Assembly (NCBI RefSeq): GCF_022605725.1
Contig: NC_065548.1
Span: forward strand, 39,487,131-39,551,130
DNA from: Anthonomus grandis grandis
Lineage: Eukaryota > Arthropoda > Insecta > Coleoptera > Curculionidae
Direction: 5' to 3'
DNA length: 64,000 bases
A program made the position numbers and the translations under genes. Numbering within the stretch: the stretch's first letter is position 1; the number at the start of each line of letters is the position of its first letter. Under the pieces are notes generated by a model. It was not told where the DNA came from and ran no database searches. It saw only the letters and a list, made by a program, of their open reading frames with translations. Below are positions 46,220-56,206 of this stretch, one piece after another.

Positions 46220-47145
46220 AATATAAATACTTTAATTATTCTCATAGCTTTTGTACTATTTTATTCATATTTTGTAGCTTAAGTTGATTAGTATTTTCTA
46301 CATACATTTAGTTTAATATTTTTATTTGTAATATCTAGTTCTTAAGCAATTCATCTTGTTTGAGGACTATAATTTAGGTTATTTAAGATACATTATTGTA
46401 AATCTCTGTATTTCAAATTTTCTAAAATTTATATGCTTGCTTGCTTTAACTGCCAGTATTCTCTTGAAATTATTGGTCTCCATGGGCAAAATTGTTTCAT
46501 GGGTCTTTACAAGGGAGACATTTCGTGACGCATTTTATTTATAATTGCTTAGTCAATTTTTACCTTGGAAATAATTAAACAGTCAATGCCCGATTAAAGC
46601 TTTTGACGTTGTCATGTAGTATATGTATGTATAATAATTGATCTATTAATATATAATTACAAGATCAAATGAACTTACCTAAGTGGTGTTCGATCTTGAT
46701 TAGGCCTCGTCGAAGTAAATAAAGTTATATTGTAGTGTAGTACCTCCTTTCTTGCCCATATCGATCACAAATTTTAAAGCTGAAAAAACAAAACAAACAA
46801 TCTCCGCTCCATATAGTCATCCGTCTATCACCCATTTATTCAGTCGATTTTAAAGCGGTTATTGCATTCCTTGGGAAAATTATTTCTGATAATTAGGGTG
46901 AGTATTGGGTGTCGTCTCGTAAATAAAGGTATATTGTAGATGTTTAAAGATCACTGCAACAACACAATCTAACACAATGGGTTTTGATAATACAAAAGGT
47001 TAGACATAATAAATTTCATCAACTTAGTACCAACTTAAAGATAATATTTATACATACAAATGTATTATTATGTAGATATCAATGAATAAACCCATTCCTT
47101 ACATAACATATAACAAAGAAGAAACCGACATTAAAGCTAAGAAAT
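46220..47145. other. AT-rich spacer
   Basis: No gene or repeat boundary is recognised. The left limit of the DIRS element must lie near its right end, but I see no clear terminal repeat. Confidence 0.4.
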
Positions 47146-47540
47146 TTAAAGCTCATTATTTCCTAATACAGCAAAGGCAAATTGGTCCCTATCGACCAAA
47201 GGTCTATTATAAAATAAAGCAAACGTATTTAAATGTTTAGACCATCCTGCAGCTGATCGAATAGAATCTATGTACCCATGCGAGCTGCTCTAGAAGTAGC
47301 TGCGTGGCGAGTACTGTATGGTTTAAATTTATCAGAGTCTACACCACTTGCCTTTAACATGTCTTTAATCCTGATGGTTTGTGAAGATGCGTTGTGGTGT
47401 GGTATTTTAAAAGTAATAAAGAGGTATTTACATGTTCCTCTCAAATCTTTTGTATTTTCTAAATATTTTAGTAATACCCTAGCTACACAGATTTCATGAT
47501 CATTTTCAAAAAAAGGTAAAATAAGTTGAGGTTGCGGTCT
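47146..47540 (-). pseudogene. DIRS tyrosine recombinase C-terminal domain
   Basis: It reads RPQPQLILPFFENDHEICVA, RVLLKYLENTKDLRGTCKYL, TIRIKDMLKASGVDS, KPYSTRHAATSRAARMG, then after a one-base shift YIDSIRSAAGWSKHLN and FALFYNRPLVDRDQF, ending GNNEL at 47146. The TRHAATSRA segment supplies the box II His/Arg-type residues, GW-K is the next conserved block, and the Tyr of FYNRP is the likely nucleophile. The single frameshift between them disables it. Confidence 0.8.
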
Positions 47541-47639
47541 ATTTAATGCACCACAGTTTTAATTCTTAATTAATCACTTATTTTAATCTCAAGCCTTTCA
47601 TTGGGCTTAACAATAATATTATTAATATCTATTAAACTT

Positions 47640-48198
47640 AGAGTTTTTTAATTATATATAAAGCCTAAGTATTTGCATACTTGATTTGGAAAAAAAACAA
47701 CTTTTGTTGATATTTATTAAAAACCCCTTTTCCCTAAGTAGAGCCATTACAGGTTTAAGGATTTTGGTAAAGGCCCAAGGGGCACAAGTAAGTCCAAAAG
47801 GTAATCAGTTATACTCATAGAGACAGTTGTTAAATCTAAAGTGTAGATATTTCTTGTGAGATCTTTTAATTGGGACTAAATAGTAAGCATTCTTTAAATC
47901 TATTGTAGCCATATAACAACCTGGTGTAAGAAGACGAGCTACTGTTCTATGGTCCTCTATCTTAAAATGTGATAACTTCACAAATGTATTGAATTTTTTA
48001 AGGTCATCAGATTTTGGAAAAATAAAAATATCGTAAATAAATTCATCTCTACTAGTAAGACATAATGAAATAGTTTTGTCTTTTAATGCATCTCTAATTA
48101 ATGAAGAAATAATCTCCTTTTCCTTAGTAGTACGTGTTGGTTCTACTGGTATAACTGTTTGCCTCGGCTTTTTGATTAAAGGAATAGTAAAACATTCA

Positions 48199-48203
<5 letters not shown>
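47640..48203 (-). pseudogene. DIRS reverse transcriptase, N-terminal and palm remnant
   Basis: Directly after the LINE tail it reads YIECFTIPLIKKPRQTVIPV, DEFIYDIFIFPKSDDLKKF, HFKIEDHRTVARLLTPGCYM, then ATIDLKNAYYLVPIKRSHKK. A TGA interrupts YEYN/LPFGLTCAPWAFTKILK. The palm ends VCKYLGFIYN before more stops. The ATIDLK and LPFGL-AP-F blocks are typical of DIRS RT. The catalytic V-YLDD region is missing. Confidence 0.8.

Positions 48204-48251
<48 letters not shown>
48204..48251. repeat. (AAT)n microsatellite, LINE 3' tail
   Basis: About 16 uninterrupted trinucleotide units mark the LINE 3' end on the minus strand. Because it stays open in one frame, it creates a spurious poly-leucine ORF fusing the LINE end to DIRS RT. 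Confidence 0.9.
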
Positions 48252-48253
<2 letters not shown>

Positions 48254-48469
48254 GTCTTTTATTATTCAAATTCATTACAAACTTGATGAAAAAAAAAATA
48301 AAGTACCTGAACCTGGCGCAGTCTAGCTTTATATAGCTACTCCACTGAACCAGATCAGGGTGTATTTGAAGTAACATTATAACAACATGTTATAGCTAAA
48401 GAAATATTCCCAATTATAATATAACACAAAAAAATTTTCTTCTATAAAAAACAGCAAATTTGATACATA

Positions 48470-51242
48470 TTAAATAGTAAGAGAATTGTTTCGAATATTC
48501 ATAAGAAAAATTTTATATTTCCTCCTAAATTTATCTGCACGAAGGTCAACAAATTCTGTAGGTATTTTATTGTAGCACTGAACAGCATTGTAAGAAAACG
48601 ATCTCTGAAACATAGCACTCCTATGGACCGGCATGGTTAACTTATTTCTAGCTCTAACATTTACCCCATGTACATTTGCTCTAAACAACAATCTATTCCT
48701 TATAGTCGCAGGTGCCTTTGGGCTGCTAATGATTTTTATCAAAAAAGTGGAAAAATTAAGAATTCTACGATTGTCCATTTTAATCCAGTTAATTGTTTTA
48801 TAATATTGCGAAATATGATTATATTTACGTAAGCCATAAACCAATCTGATACAGGCATTTTGAATTTTTTGAATTTTTTGTACATAATCACAGTAGTTAA
48901 AATTAGAGAGCACCATGGCCTCACATAGGCTGCGTTTAAGACTTAGATTAGGAATATCTCTATTACTATATAAGAGTTTTAAAGCTGCAAACGATTTTTG
49001 AACAATTTTTTTAACATGCTCCCTGAATCTCAACTTACTGTCCATCACAATGCCTAAATTTTTGGCAGTTTCAACAACCGAAAGCTTAGAGCCCTCCACA
49101 TGAACATTTATTAAACTTTTAATATTTGTAATTTTATTTGTATTTCCAAAAACCATAAAACAAGACTTTGAGGAATTTAATTTTAAATTATGTTTCTTAG
49201 ATAATTGATTTATTATATTTAAGTCATTGTTTATACCAATCTCCGCTTCTTTAAGATTATCAGGTTTGAAAGTTGTATATATCTGCGTATCATCAGCAAA
49301 CGCTTGCACCTTACAAACTTTTAAGGACTTAAGAATGTCTGCTGTATATACAAGGAAAAGCAGAGGTCCCAGGACAGAACCCTGGGGCACTCCAGACAAA
49401 ATGTGAGCCTGATTAGAATAAGAATTATTTGTAAATATTGTCTGAAATCTATTATTCAAATAAGACTCAATTAACTGTATAGACTCCATTGAAAAGCCAT
49501 AATATTTAAGCTTAGCTAGTAAAAGGGCATGATTTATTGTGTCGAACGCCTTAGAGAAATCTAAAAGCACCAGAACAGCAATCTGTTGCTTATCAATAGC
49601 GTCCATTATATCATCCAGTACGTTTAGTAGAGCTACAGAGGTACCAAAGTTCTCCCTAAAGCCACATTGCGTAGCCGGAATAATGTCATTATCAATAAAA
49701 TAACAAACCATCTGATGGTAAAGTACCTTTTCAAATATTTTTGAAAGTGCTGGAAGTATACTTATAACGCGCAAGTCGTTATAATTTTCTGGGCTAGCAA
49801 CTTTTGATAAGGGTTTACCAATCTAAATTTTCCATTGATCGGGGAAATAGTGAGCTTCTATACAACAATTTATTATGTGGCATATGTACTTATCAATAAA
49901 GGGGCTACAATACCTTAACATTTTTGGTGAAATCTGATCCACACCAGTCGCATTAGACTTAATACTATTTAAAATTCTACTTACATCTTCAACAGTTGCA
50001 AGATTAAGTGTGAAATGCAGGCTATTATCAAATACACCATTATTATAACACTGAACTTGTTCATCACAATTCGCAGAATTTTGAAGAAATTGAGAAAAAA
50101 AGATGTTAATTTGATTTGGATCAGACAGGTGTTCCGGAATATTGGTATTATTTTTATCTCTACAAATGTTAAACTTTTTTAATGACGACCAAAGCTGACG
50201 TTTATTTTTTTCGTTACTCAACAGATTAAGGTGCTTCTTTTTTTCTCTTCTAATTGTAGCCAGAGTATGATTTCTCAGAAATTTATAATTCTCCCAATCT
50301 TGTATATCCCTTGTTGCCTTGAATTTCCTTAATGCCTCATTGCGTTGTTTTTGGAAAAGAAGTACCTCAGATGTTAGCCAAGGAGCTTTAGGTTTAGTAA
50401 TTCTTGCTTTTTTAAAAGGAGCATGTTTATTAAAAAGTGTTTGAATTAAATTATTAAAAATTACTAGCTTACTAGCGATATTATTTTGATATAAAATGCT
50501 ATCCCATGGTAGGAAATATAAATCCTGTAAAAAAAGTTGGTTATTAAAATTTTTAAAGCACCTGTACTCAATTAGTTTAGGAACTATGGGTACCCTGTTT
50601 AAATTTAGTTCACAGAAAACCAAGTTGTGATCTGAGACGTTGTCTGCGCAAATGACCCCTTTATTATGTATCAGAGACACATTAGACACAAATATTGCAT
50701 CAAGAAGAGTGCTGCAAGTAGCTGAGACTCTGGTTGGGTCTTCAATTATTTGAGTGAGATTATAATTTTCAAATAATGATGTAAGGGGATTATTAAAATT
50801 TAAAAGATTAATATTAAAATCTCCTAAACAGAAAACTTCGTCAACACATGGGTATATAAAAAAAAAATATATTATCAAAATCAGAAATTAGGCTATTAAA
50901 GTTAAGAGTAGGGGGCTTATAAAAACCACCAAAAGCATAATTTTTATTTTTGATTTTTATTTTTAAGAAAAGAAGTTCCAATTGAGCATTAATATTAAAG
51001 TCAAATGAAACAATATTAACTTTATACTTGTCTCTTACATAAGCCGCCACGCCCCCGCCTCTACCCTGACGATTCTTCTTAAAAAATTGGTATCCCGGAA
51101 TTTGAAACAACAATGAGTTATCGGTATTGGAGAGCCATGTTTCAGATAAAAAGATAATGTCTACATTTTGATGTTCTATTAGGAATCTAAATTCATTGAA
51201 CCCTGTATGCAATGATCTTACGTTTAAATGTGCAATTCCCAT
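48470..51242 (-). pseudogene. CR1-like ORF2: endonuclease-reverse transcriptase, few lesions
   Basis: The endonuclease starts MGIAHLNVRSLHTGFNEF and shows IIFLSETWL, GGGVAAYVRD, FCLGDFNINLL, DNVSDHNLVF. The RT has NATGVDQISPKMLR, VISILPALSKIFEKVL, LLDFSKAFDTINHALLLAKL, LSGVPQGSVLGPLLFLVY and the FADD active site (VQAFADDTQIY). The C-terminus is KFRRKYKIFLMNIRNNS. Lesions: a frameshift in a T-run near 50870, a TAG at 49823, and a small deletion around NYCDYVQKIQKIQ. Otherwise it is intact, so the insertion is fairly young. Confidence 0.85.
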
Positions 51243-51447
51243 TTACCTATAAAATATATAACACCTCACTATAACAGACACTATAATATACCTTTTTATA
51301 CCAAAAAGAGAAAAATTAATAAAAAATAAAAAATTAATAATATACAAATAAAAATTATTTAACATAAAAAAAGTAAATGGTTAGAGGTTAAGAAGTACAG
51401 TAAACCAAATGACCAATTTTAATTTTTAAATGTACCTGTTAATCACG

Positions 51448-52098
51448 TCAATTTTTAATTGAATGAATATCCATCTCTGAGTTAATGCGGTGCACTGTAC
51501 CATTTTCCGCTCTAACATACACATTACCATTCAAAATCCATGTATTTTTATGTGAAAATGAACTAGAAGCACTTTTGAATAGCACTAACCGAGATTTAGT
51601 TAGGTCCTCCTTAATTTGCACATCCGTATTTTCTAGATATTTTCGATTTTTAAGCACGGCTATACGAGCGGCCTCCGACGAGAATCGCACCATAACTGCC
51701 GGCGGTGAGTCGCTAGGAATTTTAGAAGCAATTCTGTGGCATTTTGTCAGGTCATTGTGTCCAATTTTTAATTTAAGTTTAATGTTAAATAAATCCAATA
51801 CTTTATTGGGCAGATTTTCGGATTCCTCAGGCTGTAAACCAAAAATACGGATGTTGTCATTGCGCACACTTTGCTCTTGTTGATCTATTTGTTGTCGAAG
51901 AGTGGCATTTTCATTTTGTAACTTTATCAGACCACCTCTAATTTTCTCAATTTCGGCCTTTTGAGTTTTCAATCTATCATCAAAACGTTGTTCAACCATT
52001 GTGAGAACTTTTTCTGCTATATCAGAGAGGAATTTTTCAGTAAAAACAGCAGCAACAACTGACTTAATCTCACGTAGATCTGTCGACGAAAAAACCAT
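51448..52098 (-). CDS. LINE ORF1 protein (coiled coil plus RRM-like domain)
   Basis: 216 residues, uninterrupted. Residues 1-80 form a heptad-rich, probably coiled-coil segment (LIKLQNENATLRQQIDQQEQ). Residues 80-190 resemble the RNA-binding C-terminal part of LINE ORF1 proteins (NDNIRIFGLQPEESENL, CHRIASKIPSDSPPAVMVRF, AARIAVLKNRKYL, VQIKEDLTKSRLVLF). The expected role is binding LINE RNA as a multimer. It is clearly homologous to the ORF1 at 59972-60607, although the two ORF2s differ more. The start MVFSSTDLREIK matches MVLSRADLKNIK there. Confidence 0.8.
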   Translation of the reverse strand: MVFSSTDLREIKSVVAAVFTEKFLSDIAEKVLTMVEQRFDDRLKTQKAEIEKIRGGLIKLQNENATLRQQIDQQEQSVRNDNIRIFGLQPEESENLPNKVLDLFNIKLKLKIGHNDLTKCHRIASKIPSDSPPAVMVRFSSEAARIAVLKNRKYLENTDVQIKEDLTKSRLVLFKSASSSFSHKNTWILNGNVYVRAENGTVHRINSEMDIHSIKN

Positions 52099-52415
52099 TT
52101 TGGCAAGAGATAATAAAAAAATAGCACTGGAGCTGCAATACTATAGTTTACCAACTAAAACTTGGATCACTGAACAAGGGATGCTTAGGCCAACACAGTT
52201 TTTCCCAATAAACACTTATGTACTTTAAAAAACTGCACTTTAGAAGCAAAATTCACGGAGCGACTATCACTACTGTTTTACTCGTACGCCATCCCGCGCC
52301 CAATCAATGATAATATTTTCTTATTAAATGACAGATCATACTACTGTATACTATTATTCCACCTCTGACTAAAATGTTTCAGTCTAACACTAACCTCTAC
52401 ATTCGACGACGTCCC

Positions 52416-53690
52416 TTATCGTTTCGGTAGGTCACTGGTCTCTTTGACGAATTGGAACTGCCGGTTGTTCTCTCGATTGGAGTTGCGATAGGTTCGTCCA
52501 CTCTGACGAGTTCCCCTTCGCGTATAGAGTGGACGTCTCAGGCTTCCCGAAACGCTGCTAGTGGTGGGACGTACAACTTTCTTCTTGGCCTTTAACTGCT
52601 CTCCTAATTTCTCTAATTCTTTTGCAGACTTGATAGTGTTATCAAGCTCATTTCCAAAAAGAAAGTTATTAGGGTTTTGCAGGTCTTTATTTAAATTAAT
52701 TAACAAAAGTTCCCTTCTTGACACAGAATCAGAATGGTGAATATTACATAAAATTCGGCCTATATCATTGAAACTTTTAATGTAGTCCTTATTAGCCCCC
52801 CCCCCTCCTTCTTTGACCATATTGGGGTTTAATAAAGCAACCGCTGTGGTTGCAGCACTTATTTGTCCCTGCAAGTGACCAAGCCTTTCATCCCTTTTTA
52901 TAGTGTTTTCCGATAAAGCTACCTTAACTTCAGGGTTAATTTTTGGGGGGTAAAGTTCTTTACAATTCTCAGGAGGAATATACTTCTTGGTTAAGTCTTT
53001 TTTAATATCCTCTGATAGTCCAGAGAGTAGGATTTTTCCCCAAGAGCTGGCCAGATGTGGCTGTATTGCCTCTAAAAACTCCTTTTCTTTACTCTCATCT
53101 TCCCCCAAGATGCATGAAATATTAAACTCTTGAATACCATCTAGAAGTAAGAAGAAAAAAAATTTATATATAAATCCTTTCTGTTATGTTAAAAATTAAT
53201 TATAGTTTTTCTCTAAACGAGTGTATTTGTGTAGCTATTTAGCTATTTAGCTTTATACCACTCTAGTTATTATCTGGTGAGATCAAATATAACCTAAACT
53301 ATAAATACATATACATGTATATAATACCACCCTAGGTATTTAAGTTTAGGTAAATGTTTAGGAATATCACCTCAATTATTGCACCACCCTAGGTGTTAAA
53401 TAAAGTAAAATTATATCATACCACCCTAGGTATTCAAGGAAAAAACAAGTGTGCGATTTCTATTAAGTTTACTTACTATTGTCAACATCAATGTTGTCCT
53501 CCATATTCTCTTTATCTGCGGGTCCCATATCCATGCTTTCCTCATCTGATTGTTCTCGATCTTGACTGTGACGAGAGTGCCGTCGTCGTCGACTTCGACT
53601 AAATCTGCGTCTCTGATAACCGCTTGTACTACTTGTACTGTCAGCAGAATCGCTTGCCGTTGTCGAACAGCGCCAGCGGGACCTTGAACG
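52416..53690 (-). pseudogene. DIRS gag-like protein with an intron
   Basis: Exon 1 (53690-53477) is Ser/Arg-rich then acidic (RRRFSRSRRRRHSRHSQ, MDMGPADKENMEDNIDVDN). A GTAAGT donor follows at 53476. The acceptor TTACTTCTAG ends at 53141. Exon 2 (53140-52416) joins in frame as NGIQEFNISCILGEDESKEK and continues LASSWGKILLSGLSED, IPPENCKELYPPKINPE, LLINLNKDLQNPNNFLFGNE, ending SDLPKR. The gag at 1-1099 matches across the join without an intron. No in-frame ATG precedes exon 1 (a TGA lies at 53691-53693), so the N-terminus is damaged or lies in another exon. Confidence 0.7.
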
Positions 53691-54401
53691 TCATGAAAAT
53701 TTTTTCTGAATCTTTTCCACTGATATCGGCAAGAAGGGAGGTACTACAATATAAATTTATTTACGAGACGAGGCCGAAATATAATCATACTGTATATTAT
53801 AATGTATTTAGAATAAGCAACTTGTTTAAATCGGTTAGTAAGATTGTTTAGGAATATAGCTATAATATTATGTATACTCTTATAAACGGGGGTAGAGATA
53901 AGCAATTATGAAATGCGAATATATCATTTTTAATTTAAGAAATATAATTACTTTTTAGCTGTTGTTAAAGTAGTACCTATGATTTCTACTACGCCTAAAT
54001 CCCCCATATATTACATGGCGATCTTACCATATCATATGTAATTTTAAGTTAATTTAAATACCAAAATGGGGTCACTAGCATCGAAAGAAAAAGTTATTAT
54101 AGCCCAGGCTGGCAATAGCAGAGGCCAGACATCGACATCTTCCTGTATCTAAGAGAGATTTTTTCTTATTTAGCATTGGTTATGTTTTAGAAAGTGCAAA
54201 AAGGTAATGGAAAGGAAAATTAGAGCAGACATAGCAAGAAGTAGGGAGCCTAAGCGTTGGAGTTGAATGTTCATTATCTATGTAATGGATATGGAAGGAA
54301 GAGCAATGGGAATCACCAAGTATAAAATAAAATGTCCCAGAAATTCCAATATTTATTAGCGAAAGTTAATGTATTTACCCAAAATTTGAGCAAAGACAGT
54401 T
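53691..54401. other. Spacer, nothing clearly recognised
   Basis: Probably the 5' leader of the DIRS element followed by unrelated DNA. No boundary repeat is visible. Confidence 0.35.
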
Positions 54402-54850
54402 TTGAAAGGAGGAAAAATAAGTGTTACAAGTAAGGTAGTTAAGTTAAACAAATTAAGGTCAGAGTTAGGAATGTGTAGAGAAAATTTTAATTCAGGTCAG
54501 CCTGACTCAAAATTAATAACAGTAGTTAAGGAATATGTAAAAAAGATAAAAAATATTTTGGAAATAAGGCAAAATGCCGTAGATAGGCATTTATCAGAGA
54601 TAGAAGAGGATATTTTAAAATTGAATATAACAACTCTACTTCTGAATTTAAAAGCGAAACAGGCAGAAATGGGGTAAAAATTGATCTGAAAACAGCAGCT
54701 AGCTTGCTACCTTTAATGAATGGTTCAGAGCTTGTCACAAAGCAGCTTATTGATAGAATTTGTTGGTATGATTCGCTTTTGAATAAGAATGGCAAAAAGT
54801 TCCAATTTGAAAGAACTCGTCCATTATCTTAAAGAGACCAAGAAAACGCC
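54402..54850 (+). pseudogene. Retrotransposon gag-like fragment
   Basis: The first part (54402-54677) reads VVKLNKLRSELGMCRENFNS and a helical ISEIEEDILKLNITTLL-like stretch. After a frameshift comes DLKTAASLLPLMNGSELVTK followed by QLIDRICWYDSLLN. The latter resembles N-terminal capsid segments of insect LTR-retrotransposon gags. Nothing of protease or RT follows, so it is a scrap. Low certainty on family. Confidence 0.4.
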
Positions 54851-56206
54851 CAAACGACTTGATTGGCGGGGATCTGGTTATTCCGGTTCTGTGAAACTCG
54901 TAAGTGCAAATATCCTTTTAAAATATCGAACTTCTTCTCGCGCCATCTCTCTCCGTCGCATCATTCATATCGATTGGTGTTAAAACTCCAGCGGATTCCA
55001 GTGGTGGGGTTTTAAAAGCGGCGGCATTTTTTGATGTTTTATGTTTTTCGCATGTGGAGCCGTCTGTTTGCTGCCATGCGTTCTTTTGGTTTGAAGTTTA
55101 TTTGAGGTTGTCTTTAAGTTTTTTGTTACTTGATTTGTGGTTTCTTTTTATTTATTTATTTATTTATTGTCGTTATTGTTGTTGAACATTATTTGTTTTA
55201 TTATTTTTTAAAATTAAAAATGCGTAATATATCTAAATGTGGAAAAACAATTCGTAGCCAAGCTAGAGAAGTAATAGCAAATGTATATAAGTAAGTAATA
55301 AATGAAAATATTCTAATAAGGTGCTTAAAATTTTTAATGAAACTGAATTATACCTATTATTAACTTTATTATTAAAAAAGTTTTTTCATAAATCTACTTG
55401 TTTATAAATTTTTATTAATGTTTTACTCATATTACATTTATGCTTGCTTGCTTTTTTAGAGTTTGCGATGAAGAAGCGTCTGAGAATTCCCTTAAATTGC
55501 TCTGAAACTTAAGATAGACAGTGTGTCTCTTTACACTGGGGTCGGCGAATCGACTGTTCGAAGAATTCATCTTGAAGATCAAGAAACAATTCGCAATAAC
55601 CCTAATAGAATGTTAGCAAGCCGTGGGAAAAAAAGACCACGTCAGTCGCTTGTTAAAAATTATTACGATTTTGAGTTTCAAATAGTCAGGCATTTGATCA
55701 ACAGATGTTATACGGAATTTAAAGTTGTCCCCACAACAAGGAAGCTAATTCAAAAATTGCGGGAAGACTCTAACTTTCCGTATTCTAGGGAAACCCTTAG
55801 AAAACTGCTCAAGCAAAATGGTTTTTTTTGGCGTAATTTTTTTTTTTTTTTTTTTTTTTTTCAAATTCAAATTCAAATATATTACGTAAAGTTATATACA
55901 AAAGTGTTATTGTTACATAGGTAAATAGGTACAAATAAAAATAGATAACAACCCTATTTCATGAGAGAAGAAAAATAACGTTAAATACCTACATACCTAA
56001 TGTAAAAATCCAAGAAGAGGAATCGGCCTAAGGCCATCTAATGACGTACTTTGTGTGCAGATTTCCTCTTCCAAAAATGGCACAGATATTAAGAGGTTAA
56101 GAACGGCAACAGCCCGGCCGCTATGCAGGCGGAAAACAGGGGAGACAACAAAAAGGTAGTAAAAATTACGACTAACATGCACTAAAATAACCCAATATCC
56201 ACAAAC

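Larger units (their letters stand above)
48204..52345 (-). mobile_element. CR1-like LINE, near full length, inserted in the DIRS element
   Basis: Minus-strand LINE with ORF1 (52098-51448), ORF2 (51242-48470), a 3' untranslated region and a (TTA)n tail of about 16 units (48204-48251). It lies exactly between the DIRS gag/RT overlap and the RT. The 5' limit near 52345 is approximate, placed where DIRS coding (RWNNS) stops. A microsatellite tail instead of poly-A is typical of CR1/L2-related LINEs. Confidence 0.8.
47146..53690 (-). mobile_element. DIRS-type retrotransposon, degenerate, split by a LINE
   Basis: On the minus strand the order is gag (53690-52416), a short gag/RT overlap (RLKHFSQRWNNS near 52360), LINE insertion (52345-48204), reverse transcriptase (48203-47640) and tyrosine recombinase (47540-47146). 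Encoding a tyrosine recombinase instead of an integrase is the defining trait of DIRS elements. The RNase H and methyltransferase-like part usually found between RT and recombinase is deleted. Confidence 0.8.

Noticed and set aside
47805..48377. 190-codon ORF with a poly-leucine run
   Set aside because: It is an artefact joining the LINE 3' end and its (TTA)n tail to DIRS reverse transcriptase; only the part below 48204 is real coding sequence.
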